Below, one piece after another: positions 21,971 to 33,811 of a stretch of DNA of 64,000 bases (positions are counted from its first letter, which is position 1; every line of letters starts with the position of its first letter). The notes beneath the pieces were generated by a model, which ran no database searches, was not told the origin of the DNA, and saw nothing but the letters and a program-made list of their open reading frames with translations. The stretch is from Isoetes taiwanensis. Its lineage: Eukaryota; Streptophyta; Lycopodiopsida; Isoetales; Isoetaceae. The translations under genes were made by a program, and so were the position numbers. The stretch covers positions 1,366,001-1,430,000 of the forward strand of contig JAJEKV010000124.1 of the NCBI GenBank assembly GCA_021234155.1, read 5' to 3'.

Positions 21971-22040
21971 CACCACTCACAGGTGCGCCAGGAGCAATTC
22001 CGAAAATGGCGGATTTGGTCTGGGCGCTCTCTGTGAGGGG
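21971..22040 (-). repeat. Hairpin module, copy 2 (upstream of H3-like ORF)
   Basis: Second copy of the nested inverted repeat, with small changes (CACTCACAGGTGCGC left arm, GCGCTCTCTGTGAGGGG right arm, inner CAATTCCG/CGGATTTG). It is followed on the plus strand by TCACCTCTTTTTGGG, as in copy 3. It lies about 220 bases upstream of the H3-like ATG, the same distance as copy 1 from gag. Confidence 0.85.
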
Positions 22041-22182
22041 TCACCTCTTTTTGGGTCCAATTTTCAATTTATAAAGAGTTTCTTAGTGATCTAACATGCA
22101 AAACTAGTTAAAATCTAAGGGATAAGCTGGACTGCCCTATCAGATTAGCTAAATTATGCATCTAACTAGGTCAACATGGGTC

Positions 22183-22253
22183 CACCACTCACACAGTGCG
22201 CGAGGGGCAAATCCGAGAATGGCGGATTTGGTCTGGGCGCACTCTGTGAGGGG
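22183..22253 (-). repeat. Hairpin module, copy 3 (leader)
   Basis: Third and best-preserved copy. The outer arms CCACTCACACAGTGCGC and GCGCACTCTGTGAGGGG pair at 15 of 17 positions, and the inner arms CAAATCCG/CGGATTTG pair perfectly. On the element strand the module starts with CCCCTCACAG and ends with GTGTGAGTGG, which look like a splice acceptor and donor; this may be chance. Confidence 0.85.
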
Positions 22254-22434
22254 TCACCTCTTTTTGGCCAAATTTGGTTGGGTTTGTGCTAAAACTTACT
22301 ATTAACTTAGCATTAACCTACTTAATGCATTAGAAATTGGATTTTCTTTTTCAATTTTCGGGGTTCATGCTTGGGTGGCTATTCCCGAGACTTGAAGTCT
22401 ACTGTTAGTCATAACAGGAAAATGGTCAGTGCTC

Positions 22435-22468
22435 GATCTTGGTGTACCAAGATCATGCTCTGATACCA
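22435..22468 (-). promoter_or_regulatory. Primer-binding site (initiator tRNA-Met) and adjacent palindrome
   Basis: TGGTATCAGAGC on the minus strand (22468-22457), one base after the LTR, complements the 3' end of plant initiator tRNA-Met and primes minus-strand DNA synthesis. Directly downstream, 22454-22435 is an inverted repeat with 9-base arms (GATCTTGGT and its complement) that could form a hairpin next to the primer site. Confidence 0.93.
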
Positions 22469-22469
22469 C

Positions 22470-24018
22470 TGTGACGTCCCCTACTTCTTATACGATGCAC
22501 ACATCGTATCAGAAGACGGAGCATTCCCCCTGACAGCCAAACTGGCAGGGGCCATCCACCTGACACCTGCCATCCACCTGAGCCAGCAAGGGAAGAGTGG
22601 ATGTGTCATTCACCCGTCTCCCTTCGGGTCGACCTAGCTGCAGAAGCGTGAATAAACATGAGCACATAATAACAATGTATCAATACAATCACCCTGAAGG
22701 GTGAATACATCATAATCATCACATAAACAACAACATTAACATGAACAATAGCAACAAGGGAATCCTACCCAGGGCTCAGACTTAAGGGGATTTGACTGAC
22801 GGCTTGGGCCTCCAGAAGTCATTGCAGACAAAATTCATGGCAATGGATTTGGCTGGCATAAGAACATAGCTGAGGGTAGTCCACTCCATCCGCCCCTCCT
22901 GTGCACACGTTGCAGAGTAGGTTGAAAGGTATTGGGACCGGGCCATAGCCTATAGCCAAGAGGGCTACTACTGGGTTGCATCTCCCCAGCCCTGATGGGG
23001 CAGGAGGAGAGTCACCTCTCCTCCAGAGGCATGCATGCCCATCACAGGTGGCTAGAGGGCCACTGCCCTTATTCGACTTAACCTCATGGAAGGCGACGCA
23101 TCGCCCCAAAGGTGTCGAGCTCATGCCTTGCCCACACGCAGTGGCAAGCCATTAAGCCTAGCTCACTAAGGTTCCTGGTAGGCTTTACAGACCAGAGGAA
23201 CTCTTCTGTGATGGGACAAGTAGCCCCTCCACCCACAACCAGGTGGGCCTCTTGTGCACAGGCCGCATGTATCTGGGAACTAGTAGGCTGCCTAGAATCA
23301 TCTGCTATACAGGCTTTGGACCTCTACCCCCCTTCCCAATACATGGAGGTCACAGAGTGAAATACCAACATCATCACAGAACTGAAATGAAGATCAACAT
23401 CTAATCTATCTATCTAACATCTAGAGTTAGGTTCCTTTGTTAGGCCTATGATCTCGGGATCTATAAGGCTTCTATGGCTGAATGAATATGCTAAACCAGC
23501 TTATTGCCTAGCCAAAAGGCGACTTTGCACAACAGAATGACTGATTACCCGGTACTCGACCTGCTCCAGATCCTCGGAATGCATCGATGCTTCTGATCCT
23601 GCTGAAGACTGCTGCTACTCAACGATCTGTTGTGCAAAGGCGGCTTTACAGAGCCTAGCAATGCGGATTTGGGTCTTAGCTTGGCCGGAATGGCTCAAGA
23701 GAACCCTAAATACGAGAGAGGAAAGGAGCTCAAGGAAAACCCTAAATGCAAAGAGAAGAAAAGGTTTAGGGTTTAAGGGAGAGCCCTTATATAGAAACCC
23801 TTAGGGTTAGGTTAAACATTGGCCAAATGGGGTTTAGCCATTTGGCAATGGGGTCCATGAGGTTTGTAATTGCGTATGTTTATTTAACATGCACAATATT
23901 CGAGGCCCCCTAGGTGCAACCTTTTACGGCCTCCAAGTACATGTCCTTTATGACATGTACGTGTGACGTGGCAGTATAATATACGTATTCGGATCGTATA
24001 TTATGCTGGAACATCACA
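22470..24018 (-). repeat. 5' LTR of minus-strand chromovirus
   Basis: 1549 bases. On the element strand it begins TGTGATGTTCCAGC at 24018 and ends GGGGACGTCACA at 22470. Its ends and interior match the LTR at 11464-13034. The 3' partner is not in the window. Confidence 0.9.
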
Positions 24019-25439
24019 AACTCCATCTCATCGTTGAAGCAAAGATAAATGGAAAAAGAAAAGAAGAGCAAATGGACTACTATCTTAAGGTTAACCTAGG
24101 GCTTTCCAGAAGTTTGCCATGGCACCATAGCCTCAGCAGTTCACCCTGGCCAAGAGATCAGATGAACATTGATGAAAAATAGCACGTTACAATCTTCCCC
24201 CCTTTTTTCCCCTTAAAAATTTTAAGCAGTGTAAGACGTATTAAATTTTTAACATTGCCCGCTTTTTTTCTTTTAATGGCACGAAAAATGGAAAAAAAAA
24301 TGGCGTATTATCTACTTCAATATAAGTGACATCGATATACGCCAATATATTATTGTATATTTATTTTGATATATGCCAATATATTAGTATACATTTATTT
24401 CGATATACGCCTCAAAAAACACATTTCAAAAATTACATCCACTTAAAGCCAGTAGCAGACATATGCAGCTTGTACCATGACATCACTCAAGATCCATGGA
24501 ATATTCCTTGCATTGAAGTGCTTTGATGACAATTTGAGCCTCACAAAAAGTATCATCATCAACCTAAAAGACCATAAGCAGAAAAGAAGATGATCCAGTA
24601 CCTGCTCCATCTCAAGTGTGGCGTATTATAACTCAATGACTTGATTTGCTTTGCATGGCCTCTCCTCCATCTCGAGACCTTCAACAAATTGGATCGTTTT
24701 CGCTAATATTCGCAATAATATTTCTCCATTATTAAGAATAAATTAGAAAAATTTATTTCAATTATATTTGAAACCATAACGACTACCTTTTCCTTAGATT
24801 GTGCTAGAGGTATTATCTATGTGCGTTATGTGGTTGATTTGTTATTATTTAGAAACCGATTAAGTTGAGATCTTACCTTGGTGTTGGAGTTAGATGAAGA
24901 AACACGCAGTTGGCAAGATATTAATATCTATCACATTCAAGACCAGTAAGTTATCAATATTGACAAAGAATACAATTGAATAATTTCTTATCATCTTTAT
25001 GGAGACCAATTGGCCATTGGATATCTTTCTTAAGCAACTATGGTGCCACGTGAAGATATGCGATTAAAGGCATTGAAGAGACATTTGAATGTAGATTATA
25101 TGAAGTTATTGCTATGAATGATCTAACCGTAAACATTTGTTGTAACATATGTTAAAAGGACATTGAGATTGAAGATTGGGTATATTGCCCTATTTGTGTG
25201 TAGCAAATTGAAGGCATAGCTTTACTTGTGCATCATCATAAGTTCATACATGAATACCTTGGAACATGAGGATGACAACAAAGTAGACAAATTAGCACTC
25301 AAATGGAAATCAAAGATTTATCCATGATGAATGTGTTTTCGTAGATCATCTGGACGAATAAAGAAAAAAGAGTTATCCTATAATGTATTAGCAACACTCT
25401 ATCGGCTAATAAAAAGATGTCAATAATATGAAACAATTT
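24019..25439. other. AT-rich DNA, no gene seen
   Basis: No coding domain. 24334-24413 has about 2.5 copies of a 37-base direct repeat (ATATACGCCAATATATTA and similar), and poly-T/poly-A runs surround it. Confidence 0.5.
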
Positions 25440-25860
25440 ATCATCATAGTTAGACTGTAGAATAGAACAATATATTTTAAATGCCACTGGAGATCAACAT
25501 GTCTATGAGATGCATGCACCACTATTGGAGACCAACATGTCTATGAGAAGCATACATCTCTTTATGGGTCCTGTCCCCATTCACTTTATATTGCAACAAT
25601 TTATCATCATTGCGTGTGCACTACTGGAGATCAACATGTCTATGAGATGCTCACACGACTACACCTCTTTATAGGTCATGTCCCCATTCACTTTATATTG
25701 CAACAATTAATCGTCATCGTTAGCCTATAGAATAGAGCAATATATTTTGAATGTCACTGGAGATGAACATGTCTATGAGACACACACACCACTACACTAA
25801 GATGTATTTATGGTCCGACCCCCATTCACTATATATTGCATGTCTACACAATACATCTTA
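25440..25860. repeat. Imperfect tandem repeat, about 110-130 base units
   Basis: Four copies of a unit containing GGAGATCAACATGTCTATGAG, CACCACTAC and CCCCATTCACTTTATATTGC. The unit is partly duplicated within itself at 25490-25560. No coding potential. Confidence 0.75.
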
Positions 25861-27500
25861 ATGTAAATCATGATGATATATAATATGACTCCTTGGGCAA
25901 AGTTCATATAACATGCACCCACCATATGCACAACACCATAGCTTCAACTGCCCCTCCTCGAAACCCCACCCACCCACCCCAACAAAAAAAAAAAAAAAAA
26001 AATAACCCGTCGTTCTTATTGTTCATTCAATTGACCACATCACCATAAAGCTTGAGCACCCATAAAACATGTGCCCAATGAGCTTAAATGCTTAAATCCA
26101 TGTTATATACATTGATGAATATTAGATATAATAAAATTAGCCTCCAAAGCACAACATATTCAAGATACTTTTAAAAAACTACTACTAGTTTTAAAAAACC
26201 ACTATTTTATGAATGAAACTATCTCACAAAAACCATAGCTATCTTTAAGAATCCATTATAATTTCGATAACCAACATAGATAACCATGTCATAAATCACT
26301 ATAGTCGGAACAAACCACTATGGTATATGGCATTCTTCTATCAAATAGCTTTGTGCATAAAAAATCACATATACCATGGGTTTTAGACAGTTTGATACCA
26401 GTTTAATATAGTAGTTCATTTCGTGGTTCCTTGTGATATTGTGCCGAAGCAATGTTCACAGCAAGTGAGTATAGCTAGAGCGCCAATGCCATCGAGAGAA
26501 GTTTTCATCACAACATGCTCGAGTCGGAGACGAAGGCGAATATGATGCATATAATGAAGATACAAGGAGTCTGCAAAGGCCATACTTCAAAAGTTTCGCA
26601 AGCAATGCACAAATCTATATAAGGATATGATCTGATATACTGTAGATGATGCTCATGAATGAGCATCTAAAATGGCAAAACGCACCATGAGTGAGTCACC
26701 TCACGAAGTATAAGAGTCGCTGACCATCTCGCGAAGTTACTATCATGTTGCCAAGTTGCCACCCAAACGGTATGCTTGTGTTCTTCTATGGCTGTATACA
26801 ATCAGCCATGAACTTGGATTCCATATATTCTATATTCTACGTACAAATTAACTTGTGCCTTTGCTAATATCCATTCCATATTCCAATAATTGTGAGCAAT
26901 CCCAATGAAGGTGACAAGTATTTGGCCAGAGCCTAAAATTGTTCTTATATAGTAAAGGATCGTACTAGCAAAGGCGTTGTTTCTAGATTTAGAATCTAAT
27001 TATCTTAAGTGACAGCTCCAATTGACACAACAACCACTAAAACATACATGTGCAAGCCTAAAACCCCTTGCTATGAAGGAATATTTTCTATGCAGAAGGG
27101 CCAAGCCATACAGAAATAGTGAAAAGAAGGAACATGATAATGATGGTTTACATAGACGATCAGTGATCCAATCATGGCATGCGAATATTGGTCAATGTAA
27201 GTAACCGGCTGCAACCATATCTCCAATGCATTCCAAGGAACTAAACGATACAAGAATAGTCAAAATAAGGAATATGAGAGAGACGATCACATAAATAGTC
27301 AATGGCACATGCTACGCACAACACGCATTTCAAAGGCATCAGTCTCTATCTTCGTAACCTGCTTTGCAATGAGTGGCATAGTTCAAACTATAGTATTCAA
27401 AAGAAAGCAGGTTGCAAAGGTAAGTCTTGATGCCATTAGAATGCCACGCAAAGAATAGCAAGTAACTAAGCTTAGCAATTAACAAAGGCCAGCAAGTAAC
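25861..27500. other. AT-rich DNA, no gene seen
   Basis: Contains a poly(A) run at 25984-26001 after a CCCACCCACCCC stretch. Short open frames near 27022-27253 have no recognisable domain. Confidence 0.45.
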
Positions 27501-27519
27501 TCAACTGCACTTTCCAAGA

Positions 27520-28480
27520 GAGTCAATCAACATCATCCTCAAAAATCTTCTTACGTTAAGATTAGAAGGACCAATATTTTTGTGTGCTTCAAGTTTATGC
27601 CTCTCCGAGAAATGGAGTTTAGCAAGTAATTAAGCTATGTTGACCCAGAGAGGCAAAAAAAGAAGAGCTCGGGGAAAACTAGATGCTTCTAAAACAAGGT
27701 AATAAGAGTTCCCATAATTCTTTCAGTTGACATCCCCAGAAAACAGAGTCTAGCTAGTTGCAATGCTTCACTCAGGTTTCAAAAAAACAACACATAAGAA
27801 ATAACAACTAACAAAACATGTCGAGTGACTAAGCTATATTTTTCCATGGAAACAATCAAACAAAGTAATCGAAAATCTTGTTGCTTCAACATTAGAAAGA
27901 CAAAGATTTACCCTACCCAATTTTAGAGCCTCTCTGTGTAATGGAGCTTAGCAAATAACTAAGATACATTGACCTAGAAAGGCATCCAAAAAAGGGTAGA
28001 GGAAAAGTCACAACTACCAAAACGAGGTAATTGGAATTCTCGGAACTTTTTTTATTGTAATTTGGGGAAATGTAGACTAGCTCGTTGCCATGCTTCACTC
28101 AGGTTTTAGGGTAGTTGTCTGACAAGTAACTAAGTATAGCAAGTAACCAAGTTTAGCAAGTAATATCGACAAAGCTGAGCATGTAACTAAGATGTCGTTT
28201 TCCATAGTGGTAATCAAACAGAGTTCTTGAAACTCTTGCTACTTCAACATTAGACGGATCGAGATTTTTGCGAACTCCAGTTTCACTGCCTCCCTGTGTA
28301 AGGGAGCTTAGCAAATAACTAGCCTACATTGACCCAGAGAAGCAAAAGAAAGGAAGTTTGGAAAAAATCATTGCTTCCAAAATGAGGTAAAGAGAGTTCC
28401 CAGAACTATTTCGATTACAATCCCAAGAAAATATGCCTAGCTAGTTGCCATGTTTCACTCAAGTTTTAGAATAGCAACAC
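27520..28480. repeat. Tandem repeat, three units of about 340 bases
   Basis: Units begin near 27525, 27853 and 28209 with CAATCAA followed by AATCTTGTTGCTTCAACATTAGA-type sequence. They share GGAGCTTAGCAAATAACTA, TTGACCCAGAG and TAGCTAGTTGCCATGCTTCACTC. Divergence is moderate, with small indels. No protein match on either strand. Confidence 0.75.
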
Positions 28481-29515
28481 ACATTGCCACGTATATGTAG
28501 CACGTTATAAAATGACATACGTACCTCTCTCATTCTGATATCCTTTGCAATGGTCACCATGGCTAAGATTCTACCATAATATCCAATGGAAAGAAGGCTA
28601 GACTAGAGGTCCAGATGCCATTGTACAACATGCTACAGAAGCCCTAGTTTTTAAACAAGCATGTCCCAACCATGAAAGTCAATACACATTTTACAAAGAG
28701 ACACGATAATATACTTCTTTTGTAGATTACTTGACGAGTTCAAAGCAAAGAAAGCTATAATAATAGGTCTTGAGAATCTTATTGGAAAATCCCACGAAGG
28801 GATCAAACCGTGACGGAAGCCGAAAGGATGAATATGAGATAGTTCACAAAACACTCCATTGTCAATTCGTTTGTTGTAAATAAGGTCGAGAAAGGAATTA
28901 TTTTAGAAAGACATTTTTACAGAATACCATTAGGAGCGAGGGCATAAGAGGGCAAGTGCTCTCGAAGCGTCATCAAGAGAACATCCCTTGTGATGATGCA
29001 CTGGGTGAACACAAACACTAGTTATAACATTTACATAATGCTAAGAAACTTACAAGATGTTTTGGTTCATCTTGCCTAAGAACAAGCTGCAAGAGAACAT
29101 GAGGATGGTCAGATGGATTGACTTAATATTAATACAAACTCCTTTTAGTCCCTCAGTTTCTTTGAGGAGCTTTTGTGCCTCATACACTATGGAAAGGTAT
29201 TGCCAGATAGAATGATACTATATGGCATAAAAAAATGATACAATCTCTGGCACAATAGAATGTTATTATATGTTTAAATAATTATCTCTTTGATCTTTTC
29301 TTAAAATCTTACACATGACCATTCCGCACACAAATATGAACCCAACTAAAAAACTTATCAAGCCAAAAGTCTAGCCCATTAGCAAAATCTGTCCGTTTAG
29401 CATGAAGTTAAAGAAACTAATTTAAGACTTACAACATGAACACGGAATACAACAAAAAATAAAGCCGTAAATACAACATGAAATAAATTTGCAAAAAATA
29501 TTAACACGAAAAGGT
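28481..29515. other. Intergenic DNA, no feature recognised
   Basis: AT-rich, only short open frames, no repeats beyond low-complexity runs. Confidence 0.4.
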
Positions 29516-29621
29516 AAAATAAAAATAAAAATAAAAATAAAAATAAAAATAAAAATAAAAATAAAAATAAAAATAAAAATAAAAATAAAAATAAAAATAA
29601 AAATAAAAATAAAAATAAAAA
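29516..29621. repeat. (AAAAT)n microsatellite
   Basis: About 21 uninterrupted AAAAT pentamers. The FLFLF-type translation on the minus strand across it is a composition effect, not a protein. Confidence 0.97.
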
Positions 29622-30090
29622 TGGAACATCACTTTGAAGCAACCATTGATGTATGAACGCGACACCGATCCTTAAAACATAATGGATGAATTTCAAAAAT
29701 GCAATCCGTGGATGTTGCCACATTTAGAACTGTTTAGATTCTTTCCAACTACAGCTAGAGTTTCCTTCGTCTCTGATTCTCTTAATAGGCACTAACCAGC
29801 TAGGGATTATTGAAGAAGTCTCATGAAATACCAATGCTATCCACATTTAGTCTGGCCTTTTTTTGGCCTCGTTCATGTGGGTTTATAGCATATTCTAAGT
29901 ATATGCTAGAATATAAACCCCGTGTTTCTTGTAAACTGGCGGTCACCTGCGTTTTGGGTCGCTGATGTTAGAACTGGCTAACCGGCAAGACAGACAAGCA
30001 TTGGGCTATAGCAACCTCGAAGAGGCGAAGCCCTCCAAGTTCTGGTGAGTTTGAATCTGTTTAATTTTCTTGCTAGCTTTTGGTTTGTAG

Positions 30091-30420
30091 ACTTTTTAGA
30101 AGTCGAAATGCACGTTTCTGCTCATACGTCGGCAGGAAAGACTGTCTTTGCTGAATATGCCATTGCGATGTCTTTGAAGAATAATCAAAGAGTGGTGTAT
30201 ATTTCACCAATTAAAGCCTTGAGTTAATGAGCTGATACAAGAATGTGAGGTAACTCACTCACATTCTTGTGCATTCTTGTTGGGAGACTAATTTAGGATA
30301 TATTTATTACTGAAGACATTGAAGCTCGATTTGAATGATGAGAATGAGAAGGAGCTTGTAGGAGGTATTTTTTGGAATGCTATGGATTCTCTTTCAGACA
30401 ATGACAAAAAAGCTTCCATA
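30091..30420 (+). pseudogene. MTR4/HEN2-like DExH RNA helicase fragment
   Basis: Two pieces of one conserved gene. 30091-30224 reads [10 protein letters not shown] (helicase motif I, ATP-binding P-loop) followed by [17 protein letters not shown] and SPIKALS, as in exosome-cofactor helicases, and then a stop. It is preceded by TTTTGGTTTGTAG, a good splice acceptor. 30310-30420 reads KLDLNDENEKELV..IFWNAMDSLSDNDKK, which in these helicases lies a few hundred residues further on. The DEAH box and everything between are missing, and no downstream helicase motifs (such as HHSG or the SGRAGRRG segment) are found. This is a deleted pseudogene. Helicase family identity is secure; the choice between MTR4 and HEN2 is not. 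Confidence 0.8.
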
Positions 30421-32383
30421 GGTTTGAGTGTTAGTCTGTATTAAGATGAAAAGTTTATAAATCATGTGGAGCCCTATTGCTTCAAGCCGGCAATGCAATG
30501 CAATGCATAATAATGCTTCCCTTTTCTTTGTTTGGTACAGGTTAGCTAGCTCCTACCTCATTTGAAGCGAGGAATAGGGGTACATCATTAAGGTCTCTTG
30601 CCTATCCTGTGATAGGTTATAGAGATACTAGGGGCTTATTAAGGTCTTTCAAAGTATAACTTAACCCCATATTACAAGAATAAACATCAGCACAAAGAGC
30701 CTTGAAACACAAAAGAATTCATGATGTCTGTATGTATCTGGATGTGCTATTGTTTTGGGTGCGCGGACTATCTTCTAGCACCAGCGGGTAGAGTTTATTC
30801 TGCAATAAGCTTTTTTCGTATGCTGTCCCCCATTTTAATTGCACAAATATTACAAGCTTTTGGCATACCATCAGTTAATTCGTTAGACTTAGCCGAGAAT
30901 GATGCAACGGACCATGATACCAAAAACCTTAAAGCAGACTAGAAAATAAAAAAGGTACAAGGCCCAAAGCATTACATGTTCAACTTGCCTATAACAAGAT
31001 AATCCATACACATTACAATTTTACTACTCGGATAATTCATTGGAATTTTCATGGTGAAAGATTTGAACTTTATCTTCCACGAACGATAATATTACCTTAC
31101 ATATTTTTTGGAACTCATATTTAACACCTATATAGCTGCTTAGATAAAAACCTTGCGTAAACATAACAACAGCTCAGGTACGGCAATTGGATTTCTACAA
31201 GACTAGCTAAAATATACATCAACGTATGAGCCCAATATGTGTAAGTTAGCATTACTATTAATAGTGCATGCATCATCCAATTAAAGTATACTAGGTTGTG
31301 GGGTATGAGAAATATATAAATTCTAGTGCACAAATCGTTGTATGCCTCTCTTGACTCCCAACCATGTGAATATTGTAACCCGAGGCTTTCAATGATATGC
31401 ATGGCTCCTAGGGGTAAGTCAAATACAAGGGATTTGACCCCATCTTGACTTGAATTCCAAGGCTGGAATTTGATGAGGTGGAATATGTTGTGGAATATGC
31501 TTGCATCTAATGGTCCAAAAAAAATTTCAAACACCCCAAATGATAATACACCCCAAATGATTGAAATTTCAAGCTAATTGAAATTTCGTCGGGTAATTTG
31601 CATAAGAAAAAAATTTCGTGTGAAATTTTCTCCTCATGCAAATTACTGCTTCCTAACTTGTCTTGATGATTCTTGCTTCAATGCACTGCAAATCTCCTTC
31701 TTTAGCCGTTTTGTTAATGGAGGGTGCAATGCCCACAATTCTCTACTACCTCTTCGTCGTCGAGCTCATGTTTATTTGCTCCTTAATAATCCTTTGCAAT
31801 GGCAGATGGGACAGTCGTGTTTCAATCCATTGGATCTCCCACCGCCACTTACATTGAAGTAAATCAATTGGACCGGTTGGCCTCTTCCTTTATTCTTTCT
31901 GTTTGATCTTCCCACCCAGGCCAATACATTGCCACTATATGAAAAATGAGTCATGCTTTCTACACACAACACTCAGGTTGGAGCTCGTAACCTAACAAGG
32001 TCAGAATAATCATCAGCGAAAATATATAACTAATTGCAATTTAGGTTTTAATTATCAACGTATTACTCTTATTTCCAAATATGCATAGATACAACTTAGA
32101 AAGTTTATAAGGCTAGATAGCGCCTCTGATGAGGTGGCCAGGAAATACCGAGGCCGTATGACAGTATGGCCTTCACTTTGCTTGGGGTTACTGGGTGCTC
32201 TTTTTTCCCTTTTTATTTTTTAGCAGGGTTGCCTAACCCGAGGTGACCGATTTGCTGTGATTCTAACTATGCCATGTGTCATGCCACATCAGCTTTTTTT
32301 TCATCTCAACCGCTAGATCTTCTAATTTTTGAATCGATGGCTAGGAAAACTAGAAAACCCAGGTAATTCCTTCCGCGCCCTAA
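30421..32383. other. Intergenic DNA, no gene recognised
   Basis: A short ORF at 30721-30942 (.. SAISFFRMLSPILIAQILQAF ..) looks hydrophobic but matches nothing I know. An inverted GAAATTTC-rich segment lies at 31560-31630. Otherwise featureless. Confidence 0.4.
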
Positions 32384-32732
32384 GAGTCTGGTCACATGAA
32401 GCTGTTGACAGGGAAGAATCCCTATCAATCGTCTAAACGGGAAGGGTCACATGCACCCAAATGATAGGAACGAAGATCTATAGACAGGGATTGCTTCCCT
32501 GGGCTCCTAGCCTCGGTTGAATGGATTCTTATCAACAGGAATCCATTCGATTTCAACACGTGGCTTTTATTTTTTATCTAGCACTGCAAATTTTGAAACC
32601 TCTTGCTGCGTGAAAGAAGGAAGATGGCTCTGCGATTTATATCCTATCGACAGCTTCATGTGACCCAGCACAAAAAAAACAGGTTCCTGTCAACAGGAAA
32701 TGATCCCTGTCAACAGCTTCATGTGATCAAAC
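32384..32732. mobile_element. MITE-like element with about 25-base terminal inverted repeats
   Basis: The left end reads GTCACATGAAGCTGTTGACA and the right end is its near-perfect complement (TGTCAACAGCTTCATGTGAT). CCCTAA flanks both sides (32378-32383 and 32732-32737) and may be the target duplication. The right inverted repeat is partly duplicated inside the element (32647-32670). About 350 bases, no coding capacity, superfamily undetermined. Confidence 0.7.
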
Positions 32733-32839
32733 CCTAACCATTCTGACAAGCATTGCGAACGATTGGAAATTTTTTTTTATTGAAGGACGTCATTCTATTC
32801 ATTATCACATCATGAGTACATTCTACATCTGTTTATTCT

Positions 32840-33480
32840 ACGATTGGAAATTATCCTTGTCGATTGCTTCCACCTCTGGCTATAGATTTACGGGATTCAA
32901 GGGCTGCAATGTTTGTAAAGTCATGGAAAAACTCTTCAAGGCCAGGAACTTTAGGTCCGATGTTAATTCTTTTCAAATGGGAAGAGGCTCCGGGGTTCCA
33001 AAATGAAATATCCCTACTCTAAAGCCTCTTAAATACTTGCAGCTCCTCCGTATCTTCTTGTGGTTCCTTCAAGCTATCTGAGATTGAACCCTCAATAAGC
33101 TGAAAGTTTGATTGATTTCAAAGGGCATGTATACATGTAGTAGGGAATTGATTCTAATGGATGCGAGCAATTTTGGCAATGTAAGCAACCTTAGGGTGGA
33201 GAAGAAACAAGCTGTTTAGGTCGCACATCAATGTCAATTTCCTCTTTGACCAATTTGCTGATTTTTAACACCTGCCCACACTTAGAGATCCTTGAGTAAG
33301 TACGAGGATTTTATAGCTAAGATTTCCTTCCCAAGCTTGCTGAGGCGTTACTATGCAAAAGGTTCAGCATGTCCACCCTAACCGTAGATTCAAAAGCTCT
33401 TTTCTTGCATTTGATCAATCTCTTATAATCAGCATGCTAATGTGGTGCTAGCTGATGGGGGTATCCTCTTGTGCAATACT
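32840..33480 (+). pseudogene. Possible decayed leucine-rich-repeat gene fragment
   Basis: In shifting plus-strand frames the translation contains FKWEEAPG, LKPLKYLQLLRI, NFGNVSNLRV and CPHLEIL, which have the spacing and flavour of plant NLR leucine-rich repeats. Stops and frame changes occur every 30-60 residues, and no nucleotide-binding motif is present. This is a weak call from pattern alone. Confidence 0.25.
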
Positions 33481-33811
33481 TGTAAGCTGCTCCCTTGAAT
33501 ATAAGTTCTATAATTAGCTTGTGCAAAGTAAAAAAAAATCTGTATTATACGAATTGTGTGTGTTAGACATTCTTTGTTACTAATTTGGATTTGAATTCTC
33601 TAATTCTATATGAAGGACTATTTTGTCCACTATTTTTTCAGATGATGGTTGCAAGCACGTCAGAAAGATTGAAACAGGCGGGGCTTGTTTCATCCAGGGA
33701 TAGGTTCTGTACATACAAAATTATTTTTTTGGATGTATAAAGTCCAAAAATACATATTTTCAGGTAAAAAACGTATTTTCCATAGTTTTCCCTCGCCGAC
33801 CGAAAAAAAAA

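Larger units (their letters stand above)
16270..24018 (-). mobile_element. Ty3/gypsy chromovirus carrying a histone H3-like ORF, 3'-truncated
   Basis: Minus-strand element: 5' LTR (24018-22470), initiator-Met primer-binding site, leader with two hairpin modules, H3-like ORF, a third hairpin module, gag with zinc knuckle, protease, RT/RNase H, integrase. It is cut at 16270 by the copia insertion, so the chromodomain and 3' LTR are missing. An internal deletion in RT and several stops make this copy inactive. The same-family copy at 8984-13034 supplies what the missing 3' end looks like. Confidence 0.92.

Noticed and set aside
25440-28480. CRISPR-like array
   Set aside because: The repeats are long, imperfect and directly adjacent without unique spacers, and the context is a plant genome.
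29397-29723. Membrane protein with FLFLFL repeats
   Set aside because: It is the minus-strand reading of the (AAAAT)n microsatellite.
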